Positions 1 through 13,098 of a DNA stretch of 64,000 nucleotides are shown one piece after another (position 1 is the first letter of the stretch; every line of letters starts with the position of its first letter). A program made the translations under genes and the position numbers. The notes beneath the pieces were generated by a model. The model was not told where the DNA came from and did not search any database. It saw nothing but the letters and a program-made list of their open reading frames with translations. Origin of the DNA: Plectrocnemia conspersa. Taxonomy: Eukaryota; Arthropoda; Insecta; Trichoptera; Polycentropodidae. The stretch lies in contig VTFK01000053.1 in NCBI GenBank assembly GCA_009617715.1, forward strand, positions 124,001 through 188,000. The letters are read 5' to 3'.

Positions 1-295
1 TCACTTTGCATACGATCTTCGCAAAACGACGGATCAGATTACCAAATCAAATTACCACAATCACACACACGCGTATAGACACACACACACATAGCCATAG
101 ATACTAATGTAATTTTACGACAAAGTAAACGCTTCTCGATTTAACATATTGGCGCTTTTCGGTTATTACCATGTTTAATGATGAAAGTCGAAAATTAATA
201 AGATTTTAACACTGTACTAATCATAAATCAATTTATTTTTTGCCGCATGGATAAGACAACAGCACCATTCAAAACAGAACCCCTTTCTTTTACAG

Positions 296-397
296 ACGCA
301 AAACACCGTATACGAAATCGTGTCTGACATGAGCTCGAGACAGGATGCTGTCGACGAAAGATTGGCGAGCTTAGAAGAGAAAATGGTATCTTTGCAG
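296..397 (+). CDS. SK: SK calcium-activated K+ channel, internal coding exon (coiled-coil part of the C-terminal tail)
   Basis: This is a 102-nt exon, read in phase 0, that starts after a ...TTTACAG acceptor (291-295) and ends at CAG|GTACGG. It encodes 34 residues beginning TQNTVYEIVSDM and containing SSRQDAVDERLASLEEKM. This is the conserved segment just after the calmodulin-binding domain of insect and vertebrate small-conductance channels. The heptad-like leucines and charged residues fit the coiled coil that helps the tetramer assemble. SK channels sit in the plasma membrane and open when Ca2+ binds their constitutively bound calmodulin. Pore, membrane and calmodulin-binding exons must lie to the left of the window. 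The open frame runs past the donor into the intron, but the donor is strong and the following exon continues the protein correctly. Confidence 0.93.
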
Positions 398-1167
398 GTA
401 CGGTTTCATAGTTGTAGTTGTATTCATTACTATAATGGATTTATATTTTTATTGCATATAAATGCAAAATTTGGTATTAAAATATGTGCTGCAGTTATAT
501 GGTGGGAACAGCTATATTTTTAGATCATTGGTTAATTAAATTAAACTGTCTCTTGTGCTATTTGATAGCTATCGAAGATGAGCTCTTGCTTTTGAGTCTT
601 AAAGGGGAATAAACACTTTTGTGTGATGTTTAGATTGAAATTCCAAAAAAGAGACGTAAATAAATATGATATAATGTTGAGCTTTTGGCCACTAACTTAT
701 AAGAAGCAGCGATTTACCGATTGTAAATAATAAAATTACTAAAAAAAATATAATTTGTCCTGATCTACGTTTAAAATTGATATTTTTACAACTATTTGAG
801 CCACGTCCTCGTACAGTTTGTATAATTATATCTGGGTCTGAATGGTCAAGTCATCTCCGAAATGGGTTAAAGTGTTGACGTGAAGAGGGAAGCGGTTGCA
901 TTCTCGGTCTTCTTCGTTAATGTGAGTGCTTAGCGTTGCTCCACTTGGCTCAATTTTATACAGCGAACCACTCTCATGTGTTCCAAGTCAAGAGTATTAT
1001 AGTAGATTTAAGCATCGACACGATTCTATGAATCGTATCTCAAAATGCCTTTCAGTAAGCTCATGGGTAATATTTTTATTATAAATGCTTTCTCTGTTTT
1101 AATTAAGATATGCTTGTTCTTGAGCTTTATTTTATAATATAATTAATCAATGTTTTATTGGTTACAG
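398..1167 (+). other. SK: SK intron
   Basis: AT-rich intron between a GTACGG donor and a TTACAG acceptor. I see no gene or clear repeat in it. Confidence 0.85.
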
Positions 1168-1328
1168 GAAAGGCTGGAATCCCTTCCTGACTTAGTGGCT
1201 AGATCACTACAGCAACAACAAGAAAGATCAGAACAACGACGTCACTTTTTACATCCTGATACAGCAGCTCTAGTTGCACAAGTCCCTCATACGCCAGTTC
1301 CGACTCAAATGCTTCTACCACATTCCAG
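1168..1328 (+). CDS. SK: SK calcium-activated K+ channel, penultimate coding exon
   Basis: This is a 161-nt exon between a GTTACAG acceptor and a CCAG|GTAAAA donor. It encodes 53 residues plus two bases, beginning ERLESLPDLVARSLQQQQ and containing the block EQRRHFLHPDTAALVAQ. That block is typical of the distal C-terminus of arthropod SK channels. Glutamine-rich and charged residues continue the coiled coil of the previous exon. It joins in phase with the exon ending at 397 and with the exon starting at 3377, where AG plus T gives Ser. The family assignment rests on the two exons together, and the order and phases agree. Confidence 0.93.
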
Positions 1329-3376
1329 GTAAAAAAGTTCAGTTCCATTTTTGATGCGATTTTAAAATTTTCCTCCTCTCGACTTTCCTCTTCTTCTTAA
1401 AATATTTATGTAACATTTAATACAATAAATTAACAAATAAAATAAGCACAATTATTTATAAACTAATGTATTTTCTAACACATTTATAAATACTAATTAT
1501 ACAAAATCGCAATAAAAATATATCAAGTGATTCTAAAATTGCCATAAATGATACTTATATTGTATGTAATTCGTGGATCATATCAAAACTAGTATATAAT
1601 TAATCATAATGTCTAAAGAGTTGTGATATAAAATTGTACGTTAGCCAAAATTTTATTTTTAAAATTGTGATATTTAATGTATTTTATATTGAACGTCTTG
1701 CAATTGTGTTCATATATGGTGGCAGTGATTGTCATCATTCGTCCGTCACAAGTGACGATTGCTGTAAAATCACTTGCACAATTACAAAACGGTCAACTTA
1801 TGTGCAAAAAGTTCTACAACAGCGTTTCCCAAACTAAATTTCAGAATTCTAGAAATTAAAATAAAAGATCCTTGGAAAATATTGTGCTAATAACATGATA
1901 TTTTAGTTTCTCTAATAAATTATTCATAATGGATTACACTTCTAAACTTTTTTCAAGAACTTGACAACATATTACACATATATAATTTCGCCCTTTAAAA
2001 TATAATGTATTTAAAGAACTAAGGGTGTGAATAATTTTAAGTATTATTTTTGAAATAATGATCTTCGTTATGTGGACATAATAATAAAAAATAAAAAAGG
2101 AGAAAAAACATCATATTAATCACTACGCAGCTACAGATACATTCAATAAGTATATTTTTTTTAATAAAATAGTAGCTTTGAGAATAAAAAATCCCTAATA
2201 ATTCGCAATCAAAATCTCACTGCGATAATGCGTCACGTAGTTTCCAAGTGTCTCGAAGATCGGTTGAACTCTTTGAATTCAGGTGTTTATCTTGTACTAC
2301 TACGGCTGTGTTTAGACTTACTTACCTTGAAAAATTAAGCAAAATTCAACGTATATTCTAGTTCTCGATTTTTTGGCCAATCTTGACGATTTAGAGCAAA
2401 AATTTTTTTTTTATTGTCTAATAAAGGTGATTGTAACGAAAATCAGTACAATCAACAACGCGTCATTCTATTGAACATGTAATCCGGGGATGCTCAGTAC
2501 CTGTTCAGAGGAGATATGCACTTTCCTTTGTTCAGATAGCCCACGTTTTTTGCTTTTAAATGCTTTTAAACTTATAATTACAATCTTTTGTTTAACGTAG
2601 ACAATAATAACGTCTTTACGTCAAATTCGTCACAACGATTATGGGTGGTCCCGCCATTGTGAGACAAAAAAAAACTTTTTTTTTTCAAAAAAATATGAAG
2701 TTCTCTTATTGCGTTATCAAACAATACTAATTCTTTTAGTAAAATAGAAATATATTTTCTAAGCAAAAATTATCAATATTTGTATTAAATAAAAGGGAAT
2801 TTCTTGAAAAAAGTTTAGATGCGCAGATTTAAATTAATTTTCGATACACTTATTTAATTTGTGTTGAATATTTTTTCATAAAAAATAGACCTGTGTTGTT
2901 ATTATTATTTTTCCTTAAAAAATATTACATACAATAGGAAAGTTTGGGAAACGTTTGTCTACAAAAACAGTGCTTGCTGAAAAACTTTGACTTTATATAC
3001 TTTTAGATCCACATTCAATGAATTGTATTATTTTCTAATAAATATTATACTGTAATTATTTTAAATACGAATCATTGTTACATTTTTTGTAAGAACTGAT
3101 TGTATGAACACAAATTTGAATATTAAAACAATTTTCAAATACTATATTATTGATTTTGTAATACTTTACCAAAAATGTATTCTTAAGGTGCGATCACCCT
3201 GCGGCGCTTTTACATAAGGGCCCATCACAGTGGGATATATATTATCTACTATTTTTTTTATATATTTTAATCGAATGCTTGTATAATAATTTAATAGTGT
3301 TTTTTTAATTTAAGATATACGATCTAGTTATATAGTTGTTCTAAGGACTTTCTTAAAAATTGACCATTGGTTACAG
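1329..3376 (+). other. SK: SK last intron
   Basis: AT-rich intron of about 2 kb. It contains no open frame that resembles a protein and no obvious mobile element. Confidence 0.85.
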
Positions 3377-3530
3377 TAGGAGCGTACCAGCAGGATCTAC
3401 ACCAGCATATCCATGGCCACCTAGTCCAGTTCTACCACCAGTGCAGTCCAGAACGCCTCATCTGGTACCAGAAAATGTACAAGCCGCCCCCATCGCTCTT
3501 CCCGATAGAAGACAAAACCCACCCAGCTGA
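3377..3530 (+). CDS. SK: SK calcium-activated K+ channel, terminal coding exon
   Basis: The exon follows a TTACAG acceptor and ends at TGA (3528-3530). One base completes a serine codon, and 50 further codons follow. The product is proline-rich: SVPAGSTPAYPWPPSPVLPP, then further Pro/Arg-rich residues ending in RRQNPPS. This matches the disordered tail expected for insect SK proteins, and the phase with the preceding exon is exact. Dense AATAAA-like hexamers follow over the next several kilobases, so the poly(A) site cannot be chosen from sequence alone. The gene converges with the CREB3-like gene ending at 12052. Confidence 0.9.
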
Positions 3531-4983
3531 GTAGAGGCTCTCCACGTCAAAAGCGAGTTGCTCTGCTAATGAACGACAAATTTTTGACTGGAAAGATTTC
3601 TAGTAAATTAAAAGAACATTTTTTAAAAATGAACAATACAGTGACATTTTTTCAAAGATGTGATACCGCCGAGTCAGATAAAAAAGTCAAACATTTATAT
3701 TGAATTCGGAGTGAATCGGACAAAATAATTGCACAATGTGATTTTAAGCTTCTCGAATAAGCATTATCTGTGATTGCACTGTGAAAAAATGACGAATCTT
3801 TTTTGAAAAGATTTTTTAATCGAAGACGAGGAGGAAAGCGTTGAACCAAACTATATACTAGATCCTATTTGTATTGAATTCTTTATTTTTTGCTTACTCA
3901 CTCTGCTCGACCACAAAGCCAAAGAAGCATTATCAGAGTCCATATTTTTAGATCTTACAATGACAAAACGAGACGATTCCGACAATGCCAAATTTTTGAT
4001 GTCTTGAATTTTGTGTAAAATTTAACTCGAAAATTATATTATACATTAAAAAAATATTATGAATAAGACGCCGATCAACGATTCGTTTAACATCGTTCAT
4101 TTAACTACATCGATTTATCATAAAAAATAATACAATTTAACATATTTATATACATGTTATGCAATTTTCTATTCTATATCTAAAAATGTATACAGAGAAA
4201 AATACGGCAACATACCACAAAATATATGCTGCACATTAAATATCATGTTTTTACAAATCTAGAATCAATATAATTTATTTATAATGAGCAATTATAAGAT
4301 TACTTTATCATTTTTTAAATTATCTACAAATTAATATGTGACCCAATAAGCTTATCTATAATTTTTTTAAAAATCATATCTATTGACTTATGTATAAATT
4401 CTTAGCTTTACAGAAAAGAGTAATACTAACACGTTTTAAATTTATCTTCTGCTTTTATCACAAAGTTATTTTTAGACTCCATATAGATATTTGTTTTATG
4501 ATTACTTACTATTTTGAAAATATAAGTTAAGTAGTGATTCATCTAATTGAAATATAAATCCTATTATTTTTTAATTAATTTATTATTACAGACCTAAGTA
4601 ATGTTTCTCTGTATACATTTTTTGTGAAGAATAGTTACATTTTATTAATTATTTATGGACTATACCGAAAATAATCTTCATTGGTTAAACGAGGGGGATT
4701 GATGTGAATACTTATTGTAATAAAGACAAGTAAGTTTTTGTGATTGTTCTATTTTAATTAAAAATATTTTTATCTTTGTATTCTTTGCTGAATTTAAGTT
4801 TTCGAAGTTAAATGTTATTTTATAACACCATCATAAAATTATAATTAAAACATATTTACAATGTAATAAAAAAATGTGTGAAAAGACTTGATCTCGAAAA
4901 CTTACTAATAAACACATATATTTATTTTTACACTTAATATATAGGCGAATGAATATTTATTTATATTTTGATTTGCAACTACG

Positions 4984-5060
4984 CAGGGTGTCCCAAAAGT
5001 CCGCGCTCATAGGATGATCGTTTAAATTTTAATTGGACGCCTATGAATGCGGACACCCTG
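4984..5060. mobile_element. 77-bp hairpin MITE-like element
   Basis: The segment begins CAGGGTGTCC and ends GGACACCCTG. Its arms continue to pair imperfectly through GC..CATAGG and CCTATG..GC, around a short AT-rich loop. It stands out by GC content from its surroundings. CAGGGTGTCC ends are common on Tc1/mariner-like and related DNA elements. No clear target duplication is visible, so the class is uncertain. Confidence 0.55.
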
Positions 5061-6846
5061 TTTTTGTATATTATATATTGCTATTTTTATTATGGAAAGC
5101 GACTGCTAGTAAAATTATCTATTTTGAACGTTTATTTAAAAGGTAAATATTTTACTTATTTATTATATAATAAAAACATATATAAACTTTAAATAATTCT
5201 TCATATTAAACGTGTTAAGAAAACTTTAATTGAAATTGTGCTACAATTGAAAAATTTTATTAAATTTAATTTTGTAGGAGGAGCATGTAATGCATTGTTG
5301 AAAGTAGATTTATTAGATATTATTAAAAGAGGATATTTATGATTTATTTTCTCAATTTCTGTAATAGGAAAATGACGATATTAAAATAATCGGGCTAGGT
5401 CTCGGCATAGATACAGTACTTAAGGTGTTTTATCACATTAATCTGTTTTTGCACAAAAATATTGTATTCAAACATTAAGTTTGTTATATTTAATTATTGT
5501 TATGTAATTTCGTACAAACAGTTATGCTATGATTAATTATTTTTATTAAATAAAAAATAAATTCAATAGAGAAAATGGCATGAATAAATTCTACAAAAAT
5601 ATGTTATTAAAATGTATTATAATAATAATAGTTCTGATTTAGACCTGTGCCATTTCGTCTCTGATGTATTTTGTATATCAACTAATCCTTACAAAATATA
5701 CATAAATATTTTTTTTTGCATCGGATAGAAATATTTAATCATGTACTGTTTTATAAATTTATATATTTTTAAAGACATTTGGAAAATATATAGCATGGTT
5801 TGTCACTATAAATTATCTTTTAGCTCAAAGTATGACTACGATTCTTATTGTAACGAATATGTTGTAATTTGCCATATATGTAAATTTTAATTATAAATAA
5901 TTATTTTATTGTATATGTATGTATATAAATTTATATACTGTGTATATGTATGAATGCATATGACCCAAATATGCATACATTCATATTGATGCATATAAAA
6001 CTAGTAATTCTCAAATGGCACATAGCAAACACACTATTGCAAAATAATATATAATGAAAAAAACATGATTACTTAGCCTTGATTGATGATTAAAACATAT
6101 TATAAAATTGAAACTGTCTTGTGACCATGTTTGAGAATCACTGGTGAAACCTTAACAGGGTGTTTATTATATTGTGTGATGATAATATATAAAAAAGAAG
6201 GCCTTCAAAAATTATGTAACTCATAAAATCAAGGACCATTATATTAAATTTCTGTACATAAACTGTATTTAATCTCACATCGTAAAATAACACTTTTTTA
6301 TTATTTTATAATATTTCGATAAAATATTATTAAAAACAAGTTATATAATGAGAATGATGAAAAATAATGTTACATAAAAATCACATTATATTTATTTAGC
6401 AAATAATATAGGCACTAATTTGACAAATAGTTACACTAATGATTTCACAACATAAAAAAGCTTAGATCAAATCTAATTTACATTATTCTTATTATATAAC
6501 CAACAATAACAATGTACAACAATATTTTTGCCACAAAAATAAGAACGCAACATACAAATAAAATTGAAAGTTGATTTATAATATGTCACTAGTTTTATCT
6601 TCAGTGTCTTGTTTTTTTTATATATGGTTTCAATGCTGATTTAATTTTTTAAATATTGTATTACTACAAATCTAAGATACAGATAGCCGTAAAAAATATA
6701 CAAAACCGGCTATTATATGAAAAAAATATATAAATAATAGTAATAAATTTATTATTTTACAAAAATTGATTAGAATATTTTTCTTATTGGTTATTACAGT
6801 AAAATTTATAATTGTTTTCTAGAACACAAAATTAATTGTATTTGTA

Positions 6847-6907
6847 CATCATATTATAGTCTAACTTAACATATTATAGTCTAACTTAACATATTATAGT
6901 CTAACTA
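6847..6907. repeat. Three tandem copies of a 20-bp unit
   Basis: The unit CATATTATAGTCTAACTTAA is repeated almost exactly three times. No coding relation is seen. Confidence 0.85.
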
Positions 6908-8774
6908 TAATTTTAGTAATCTGTCGAAGAAACTAAAATTGAAGATATTAAAAAAGACAAGACCTTATAGGAAAAAGCTTATGATTTTAAACCAGCTAAT
7001 TTTTTTTATGAATTTAAATCAGCTAACTTTTATAAAAATCGCTATATATTTATGTATTTTTTTTTAACGTAAAAATAATCGACTACTGACTACGAATATG
7101 AAAAAATAATCAATCGTAAAAAATAGTATTTCGTCAAAGCAAATAAAATTGCCGTAAATTAGTGATTTTGCTTTATAAATATCACTACTTTTTAATCCAC
7201 CAAGGTAACCATAAAAAATAATATAAAAGCAACTCATTATTTTACTGGTTAGCGTATTTTATGTATTGGTTATTTTATTAAAATTCATAATTATTTTCTA
7301 AAACCTAAAGATTAAACAAAAAATTAATTTAATTTTTACTAAACATAATTAACTGTAAAAAATAATTAAAAACGAGTTTTTAGTATTTTGTAAAAGGAAA
7401 TAAAATCATCGACGTTTATAAATCATGACATAATAATGAAAAAATATTTACAAATAAATCAGCGTATAATTAACAACACAAATAAATATATTAATCTTAG
7501 CTTTGTGGCAAAATTGTTATACGTCGTTATTTCTCCACAAAAATACTTATTTATTTAATAAATATGATTTTATTTACCTAAAAATATTTTTTAAATAAAA
7601 CGTAAGTAAAAAAATACTTATTCGTTAGCTGTATTTTCTATATATTAATTAGTCCAATACACTATCGTCCTTATAATTTCTTAGATTTTAAATATACATA
7701 CAATTTAATTTTAAATATAATGAAGCTTCATTGATAGTATGTTTTGCTTTATTATATCGTATAAATAGCCTTTTACTTGAAAGATAACACCAAAAAAATT
7801 CACTTTAAAAAGTGCTTTTTTCATAAGCCCTACAATTTATTTCTAATATTATCCACTCGTAAAATGTAATTTTAGGGTTTGCCATGTTAAGCATTTCCAG
7901 GTCCTTATTTATTGAAGACTGGCCATAAGAGTTTAGAGCTCACTAATCTGAGTATGTGTGAGATAAAGAATTTTATAATGTACAGAAAAGCCTTCCGATG
8001 CCATAAAATAAAATTTGGGCCTCTTCGGTTTAGCGTTTAGTCGATAGGTGGCCTTGATGATTTAAAAGTAACAATCCATAATTGGATTTAAAAGATGAAA
8101 GTGAACAATGTTTTAACTTTCCATTTGCTCCGTTGTTTTTAAACGACTGTTCTTATAGATAACTCTTGAGCATCGCTTCTGATGATTTATGGTTAAAAAT
8201 ATGGTATTTTTTTAACGACCACATTATTATTAATATATATATTTCGATTGCCAATTTTGAACAAAGACACCTTATAATTGGTAGTAAGAAAACTGAAATG
8301 GATATTATATGTGAGGAATTACTGATGACACCAATTTTAATCATAAGGTTTCTCGGATATCTAAAAAATATTTATAATTAACAAAAAAAAATATATAAAT
8401 CTTCAGATTATTAACGATATATAATTTAGTTAGTAAGCATAAGTAATTTATATATATTGGAATATTGAAAATGATTTACAAAGTATTAGGTTGTAAACCA
8501 ATCATGACTCTTATTCCCACTTTTCCTAACTTAATCCCAAATTGTTTACAAAGTCTTTCTTAATTAACGTATATAATTATACTTTTCTGGTTGTTATTAG
8601 TGTATTTTGAAACTTAGTCCCAAGTATTAATTACATTTTTCTTATCTATATTATAAATTTTGTACTCCTATCTAATACTAGAAAAATACTTAATGATACC
8701 CTAGCTAGCATGTTTTGTTAAACTCCTGTTTTAATTAGATAATTTTGTTACATTGTTATAATACATGTATGTAT

Positions 8775-8869
8775 ATAGTGAAATCTGTTTTTATTTTATA
8801 ACAATCGATGAAAAACTGACCATTTTTTAATGTAACAATTTCACAAATATCGTCAACAGATTTCACTAT
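8775..8869. repeat. 15-bp perfect inverted repeat with 65-base spacer
   Basis: ATAGTGAAATCTGTT (8775-8789) is the exact reverse complement of AACAGATTTCACTAT (8855-8869). The inner part pairs poorly, so a microRNA precursor is unlikely. A degraded MITE is possible. Confidence 0.6.
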
Positions 8870-9703
8870 TATTGTGAGTGTTCTTTAATTATAATGAATT
8901 TTAGATATTGCTTTCATTTATACATTGAGAATTGCTCAGTTATGTTAAGTAATTAATGCACACTTTATTTGTAGATTTACTATTTTGATTTTTTAATTTT
9001 TGTATACATTTAATGCCACATTCTGTATTGAAAAATATTGTTTTATTATTGTATATTTATAATATTAATGTTGAATATGACTACCTTGACTCAAAAATCT
9101 AAAATATTACTTTCACTTATTCTGTAAAACTAAACATATATAAGTTTTATTTACACACAAACACCAAAAACACATCTGAGTCAAATAGTAAAATTATTAT
9201 TTTAATAGCATTACTAACATTTACCGTCATCTATATTTTTTATATTATAAATTTAACGCCACAAATTATTCAATAGCTGTTTTTACTAGTCTTATTATAT
9301 ATAAATATATATAGGTAAAAAATGAATAAAGGAAATTTTTGAACGTTATACATATACTATATGAATGCATATATTATATTATATACACATAAAATTATTA
9401 CATCAGTCCTGGTACTAAATAATTTATACATATTACTAAAATTGTTAGCTTTAAGCCATGACCAAATCTGTAGATTGAATATTATATTATTATTATTATA
9501 TATAAATATATTATTATTATTATTATTATTAGTATTTAGATAGGAAATGATTGATATTTATAATTTGTTTGTTGAATTTTACATAGGTAGTTCATGTAAA
9601 TAATTATATAATAATAATAATAAAATAACGAATGACCACTTTAATAAAAAATTAAATCAATGCTTATATTATAAATATACATCGCTACGTTTATATATAT
9701 AAA

Positions 9704-9709
<6 letters not shown>

Positions 9710-9766
<57 letters not shown>
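9710..9766. repeat. (AT)n microsatellite
   Basis: Uninterrupted TA/AT dinucleotide run of nearly 60 bases. Confidence 0.95.
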
Positions 9767-9769
<3 letters not shown>

Positions 9770-10552
9770 CTATCCATCCGTTAAACGGGTTGTAGATATT
9801 CCTACATTTGTGATTATCTAAAAAAAATTGTAAAACATTTTCATAATTCACAAGTAGACACTGTTTTGACAAAGGAGAATATTTCGTTTTATTTCGTAAT
9901 TAAGTATAATATTGAAAATAATAAATAATGAAGATAATAAAAATAATATTGATACAAAATAAATAAATAATATTAAAATTAAAATTTATAACCAAAAACA
10001 TAAATTTTGAATTCCTAATATCGATTAAAATCAGCAAACTTCCTAAGCTCCTGGATAATCAAATATAATTATTTTAAAAATTAAGAAATAGGTAAGTTTA
10101 ATCACCCCAATCAAAAATCTTAATTCGATCCTAAAAATATCTACCAACAAGAAAGTTAAATATAAAATCATATTTTAAATAGCAGTAAGTATATAAATTT
10201 CAGGCAAGAGTTAGAAACGACAGATTTTAATATCAGCATAGTTTAGATAAGCGCAAATTTATGGACGCAAATCGTAGATTTATGAGCGCAGATGCCTAAA
10301 AGTTTTTTTGTAATTAAAAATTTGAGAAATAATTATAAAATATGAAGACATTATTTGAGCCAGTTAACTTTTTTATTATCGAAATAAATAGTACTGATTA
10401 TGTACTATATTCTACTGTGAATAGATTTCCGGTAGTGATGGAATTATTAGACAGAAAACTTTAATTGATTGAAGATTTAAAATTACACATACATGTACAT
10501 ACATATATATATTTAAAGCAAACACAGCAAAGAAATACTATTAAACCCACGA

Positions 10553-10880
10553 CTCGTGACTTACGGAGCATATTATACGACAGCGTAAACCCTCGGCGAA
10601 GCGTCATCTAAGGGCTATTGTTAGCGTGGTGCGTTCTGGTGTCACAATCCTTGGGATGACGATATGGCGCAGACCCTTGTCTGACCCTCTAAGGAGCCAG
10701 GAGTCAAGGATGACCCTCTTAGGAAGACAAGGGTTTAAACCCCCGGCGTCGGGCCAAAAAATGGAAGTGCACTATCATCTGCTCTGGTCGAAGAGCCAAA
10801 CTCCACTATCGCTCGTGGTTTAAAACACTTGCACCATGGCGAAGCAGGGTTTTCTAGGAAGCACTCAGAAACGTGGGAGT
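10553..10880. repeat. GC-rich dispersed repeat block (unclassified, SINE-like in size)
   Basis: This roughly 330-bp block of much higher GC than its neighbours begins near CGTGACTTACGGAGC. It contains CCCCGGCGTCGGGCC and later GGTTTAAAACAC. The first motif reappears in reverse orientation near 28760. The second, with its flanks, resembles blocks at 13735-13900 and 16098-16310. That pattern marks a dispersed repeat rather than a gene. No tail or target duplication could be defined. Confidence 0.5.
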
Positions 10881-10914
10881 ATTTTATTATTTTTTTAAAT
10901 AACCCAACGTTTTT

Positions 10915-10917
<3 letters not shown>

Positions 10918-10981
<64 letters not shown>
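10918..10981. repeat. (AT)n microsatellite
   Basis: Perfect TA/AT run of about 64 bases immediately to the right of the GC-rich repeat block. The spurious open frame through it codes only Tyr-Ile repeats. Confidence 0.95.
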
Positions 10982-10982
<1 letters not shown>

Positions 10983-12000
10983 CAAAAATTATTGAAAATG
11001 TTTTAATTTAGTTCCAAGAAACGTCGTTATCTCTTGGGCATAGTAACGGTCGTCATTTTCCATTATTACATTTCTGTCTATTACAAATTTTATATCTTTA
11101 TCAATAATAGAAAAATATATATTTTTTAATTGAAAGAATATTAAAGATTAAAAATTCATATTTCTATTATAGACCTCTTTATTTCAGAGAACAAATTACA
11201 TTGCAAATATGCAAAAAAATATAAATTTATGATATATTATAATTACTTTTTAATATACTATTTTTTTTAATTAACATACATATATAATATAAGGAACGAT
11301 TATAAATATAAATAATCAAAAATTTCGATAATAATATGGAAAATATAAAATAGGCAATCGATCGACAATCTATTTAGCCCATTGATAAAAACAACTTAGC
11401 AAATACATTTAGACGTTCATAGCAAAGAACAGACAAAAAAATTATACATATTTATGCCCTTTAAAATAATTCACAATATATTATACATATAATTAAATAA
11501 TAAACACATGAAGCAAGAATTGAGGAAAAAATTGCACATAACCTAAAACTTATATTTACATGCGATTTACTTAATTTGAAAGTAAAATCAATTTCACTAG
11601 AATATATTTTTCTTATAAAATATTGCATTTTATAATGACGAATTTATTATAATAATTTATAATAAAAACTTACATTTACATTATTGGAGATCTTAATAAG
11701 TTAAAGTGACCGAACAACTTTTCAACTAAATCTATTGCTAAAATTATTTATAATATAATCTATTCCAAAAATTACGTTTGGATGGAATAAAAATATCAAC
11801 TTTTCTTACATGTAATATATAAATCGAACTATTGATTGCTAAAAATAACAAATGATTCAACCTATGTAAATAGAACAAATCGAACATCCTTTATATTTTT
11901 TTGATATTGTTTTAAATAGATCTTTTATCACACTAAGCAACAGTATAACAGAATTTATAATATGGTAAATTTTATATAAAACGATTTAGCGCCATATGTG

Positions 12001-12022
12001 TATATATATATATATATATATA
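12001..12022. repeat. Short (AT)n run in the CREB3-like 3' UTR
   Basis: Eleven TA units about 30 bp past the stop codon of the - strand gene. Confidence 0.9.
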
Positions 12023-12051
12023 CATTGTACAAAATACGACTCTTGATAAAT

Positions 12052-12578
12052 TTACTGTAGTTCCATGTTGGCCATCATGACGGTTCTGATTTTAGTAATG
12101 TTCTTCTTTTTGTTTTCCATTTCAAAGTTATTCAAATCAATTTTAAAAGCTTGCGGAGTGTAATCCAAAAACTCGTTCAATTTACCGGATATATGAGCGA
12201 ATCCTACTCTGCCTTCGACCACTTCCAGTTTCTCCATTGCCATATCGTACAGCTTAATCGATTCATCCTTGAAATCCTTACTATCGTCGGTACCGTCGAC
12301 TTCTTCCAGATGAGATAGTAACAAATCGTTTCCATCGTATTCCATATCGTACTCCAGCTTTTCGAGCTTGACAGGTAAGCTTTTCAAGGGTGAAAAACAC
12401 TTTCCAGGCGGAGTTTCGTCGTCTATTGGAATATCCATATAACCACATGTGGTGTAACGACCTCCAGAGTTGGAAACTTGACGCTCCATTAAAGGATAGT
12501 TGTGATCGTTTAACGGCTGTCCCGATGATACATCATCGACATTTATAACATCCTCGACTGAGTCCTCCATTGTGTTGA
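12052..12578 (-). CDS. CREB3L: CREB3-like transcription factor, last coding exon (luminal C-terminal tail)
   Basis: Read on the - strand, the exon begins after a CTTTTCAG acceptor. Two bases complete a Val codon, then 174 codons run to TAA at 12054-12052. The product starts NTMEDSVEDVINVDD. It is rich in acidic residues and has no recognisable domain, as expected for the divergent luminal tail that follows the membrane segment in this family. Proteolysis by site-1 and site-2 proteases would remove it when the N-terminal factor is released to the nucleus. Phase with the preceding exon is exact (G plus TC gives Val). Confidence 0.88.
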
Positions 12579-12687
12579 CTGAAAAGATCAATATTTTTTT
12601 TTATTAATAACATACTGTCAAAAGCTTTTTCAAAATCAGTGAAGATTCTTCCTAACAAAGTTTAATACTAAAAATAATGATACAAAC

Positions 12688-12922
12688 CTCCATTATTAGC
12701 TGACGGCAGCGACGTGTGCGCCGAGAGCAAGGCACGACGTATGGAATTGAGTAGTGCCGTATGCGGAGCATAGCCTGGAGACATGTGACTAGAACGAGCC
12801 TGTGACGGACCATTACCAGCTCTTAACGAAGGCGCCATTACTAAAGCTACTGATAATAAAAGTACCATAAGACACGTCGCCGGCTGTGCGCTCTTATAAT
12901 TAGAACCTTTCGTTACGATGTT
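12688..12922 (-). CDS. CREB3L: CREB3-like transcription factor, transmembrane/luminal exon
   Basis: The exon begins after a TTTTTTAG acceptor and ends GGAG|GTTTGT: 78 codons plus one base. It opens NIVTKGSNYKSAQPAT, then a hydrophobic stretch CLMVLLLSVALVMAPSL, the single ER membrane anchor of CREB3-family factors. About 30 residues further on is RRALL (12725-12739). This fits the R-x-x-L site-1-protease consensus and resembles the RRHLL site of ATF6. Known family behaviour is transit from ER to Golgi, cleavage there by S1P then S2P, and nuclear entry of the bZIP part. That the RRALL motif is the used site is an inference. Confidence 0.92.
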
Positions 12923-12998
12923 CTAAAAAATAATCAAGATAATTAGTAAAACGTAATACAATGGATTTATAATAATATAATAATATAATAACAATCAC

Positions 12999-13098
12999 CT
13001 GTAATTTCTTTAACTGTGAGGCAAGAGATTGATTTTGTGATTGTAAGGCTTTTATTTTCCGCATCAACGACTGGTTCTCATCTGTGCACTGCTTTACT
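12999..13098 (-). CDS. CREB3L: CREB3-like transcription factor, leucine-zipper exon
   Basis: A 100-nt exon lies between acceptor TTTTAG and donor TTACAG|GTGATT. Its first base completes the Arg codon begun in the basic-region exon, giving GLED-RVKQCTDENQSLMRK. The remaining residues, IKALQSQNQSLASQLKKLQ, supply the zipper heptads. The open frame continues upstream and downstream into intron, but both splice sites are clear and both phases match. Leucine zippers of this family mediate dimer formation. Confidence 0.95.

Larger units (their letters stand above)
3531..12051. other. SK 3' UTR and convergent intergenic spacer
   Basis: About 8.5 kb of extremely AT-rich DNA holding the SK 3' UTR (length unknown), the CREB3-like 3' UTR on the other strand, and spacer. 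Many AATAAA/TTTATT hexamers occur by composition alone. I see no coding exon. The small features found inside are listed separately: a MITE-like hairpin, a 20-bp tandem repeat, an inverted repeat, AT microsatellites and a GC-rich repeat block. Confidence 0.7.

Noticed and set aside
9669..9872. Frame rich in Tyr-Ile repeats (also 10829-11011)
   Set aside because: Read through an AT microsatellite.
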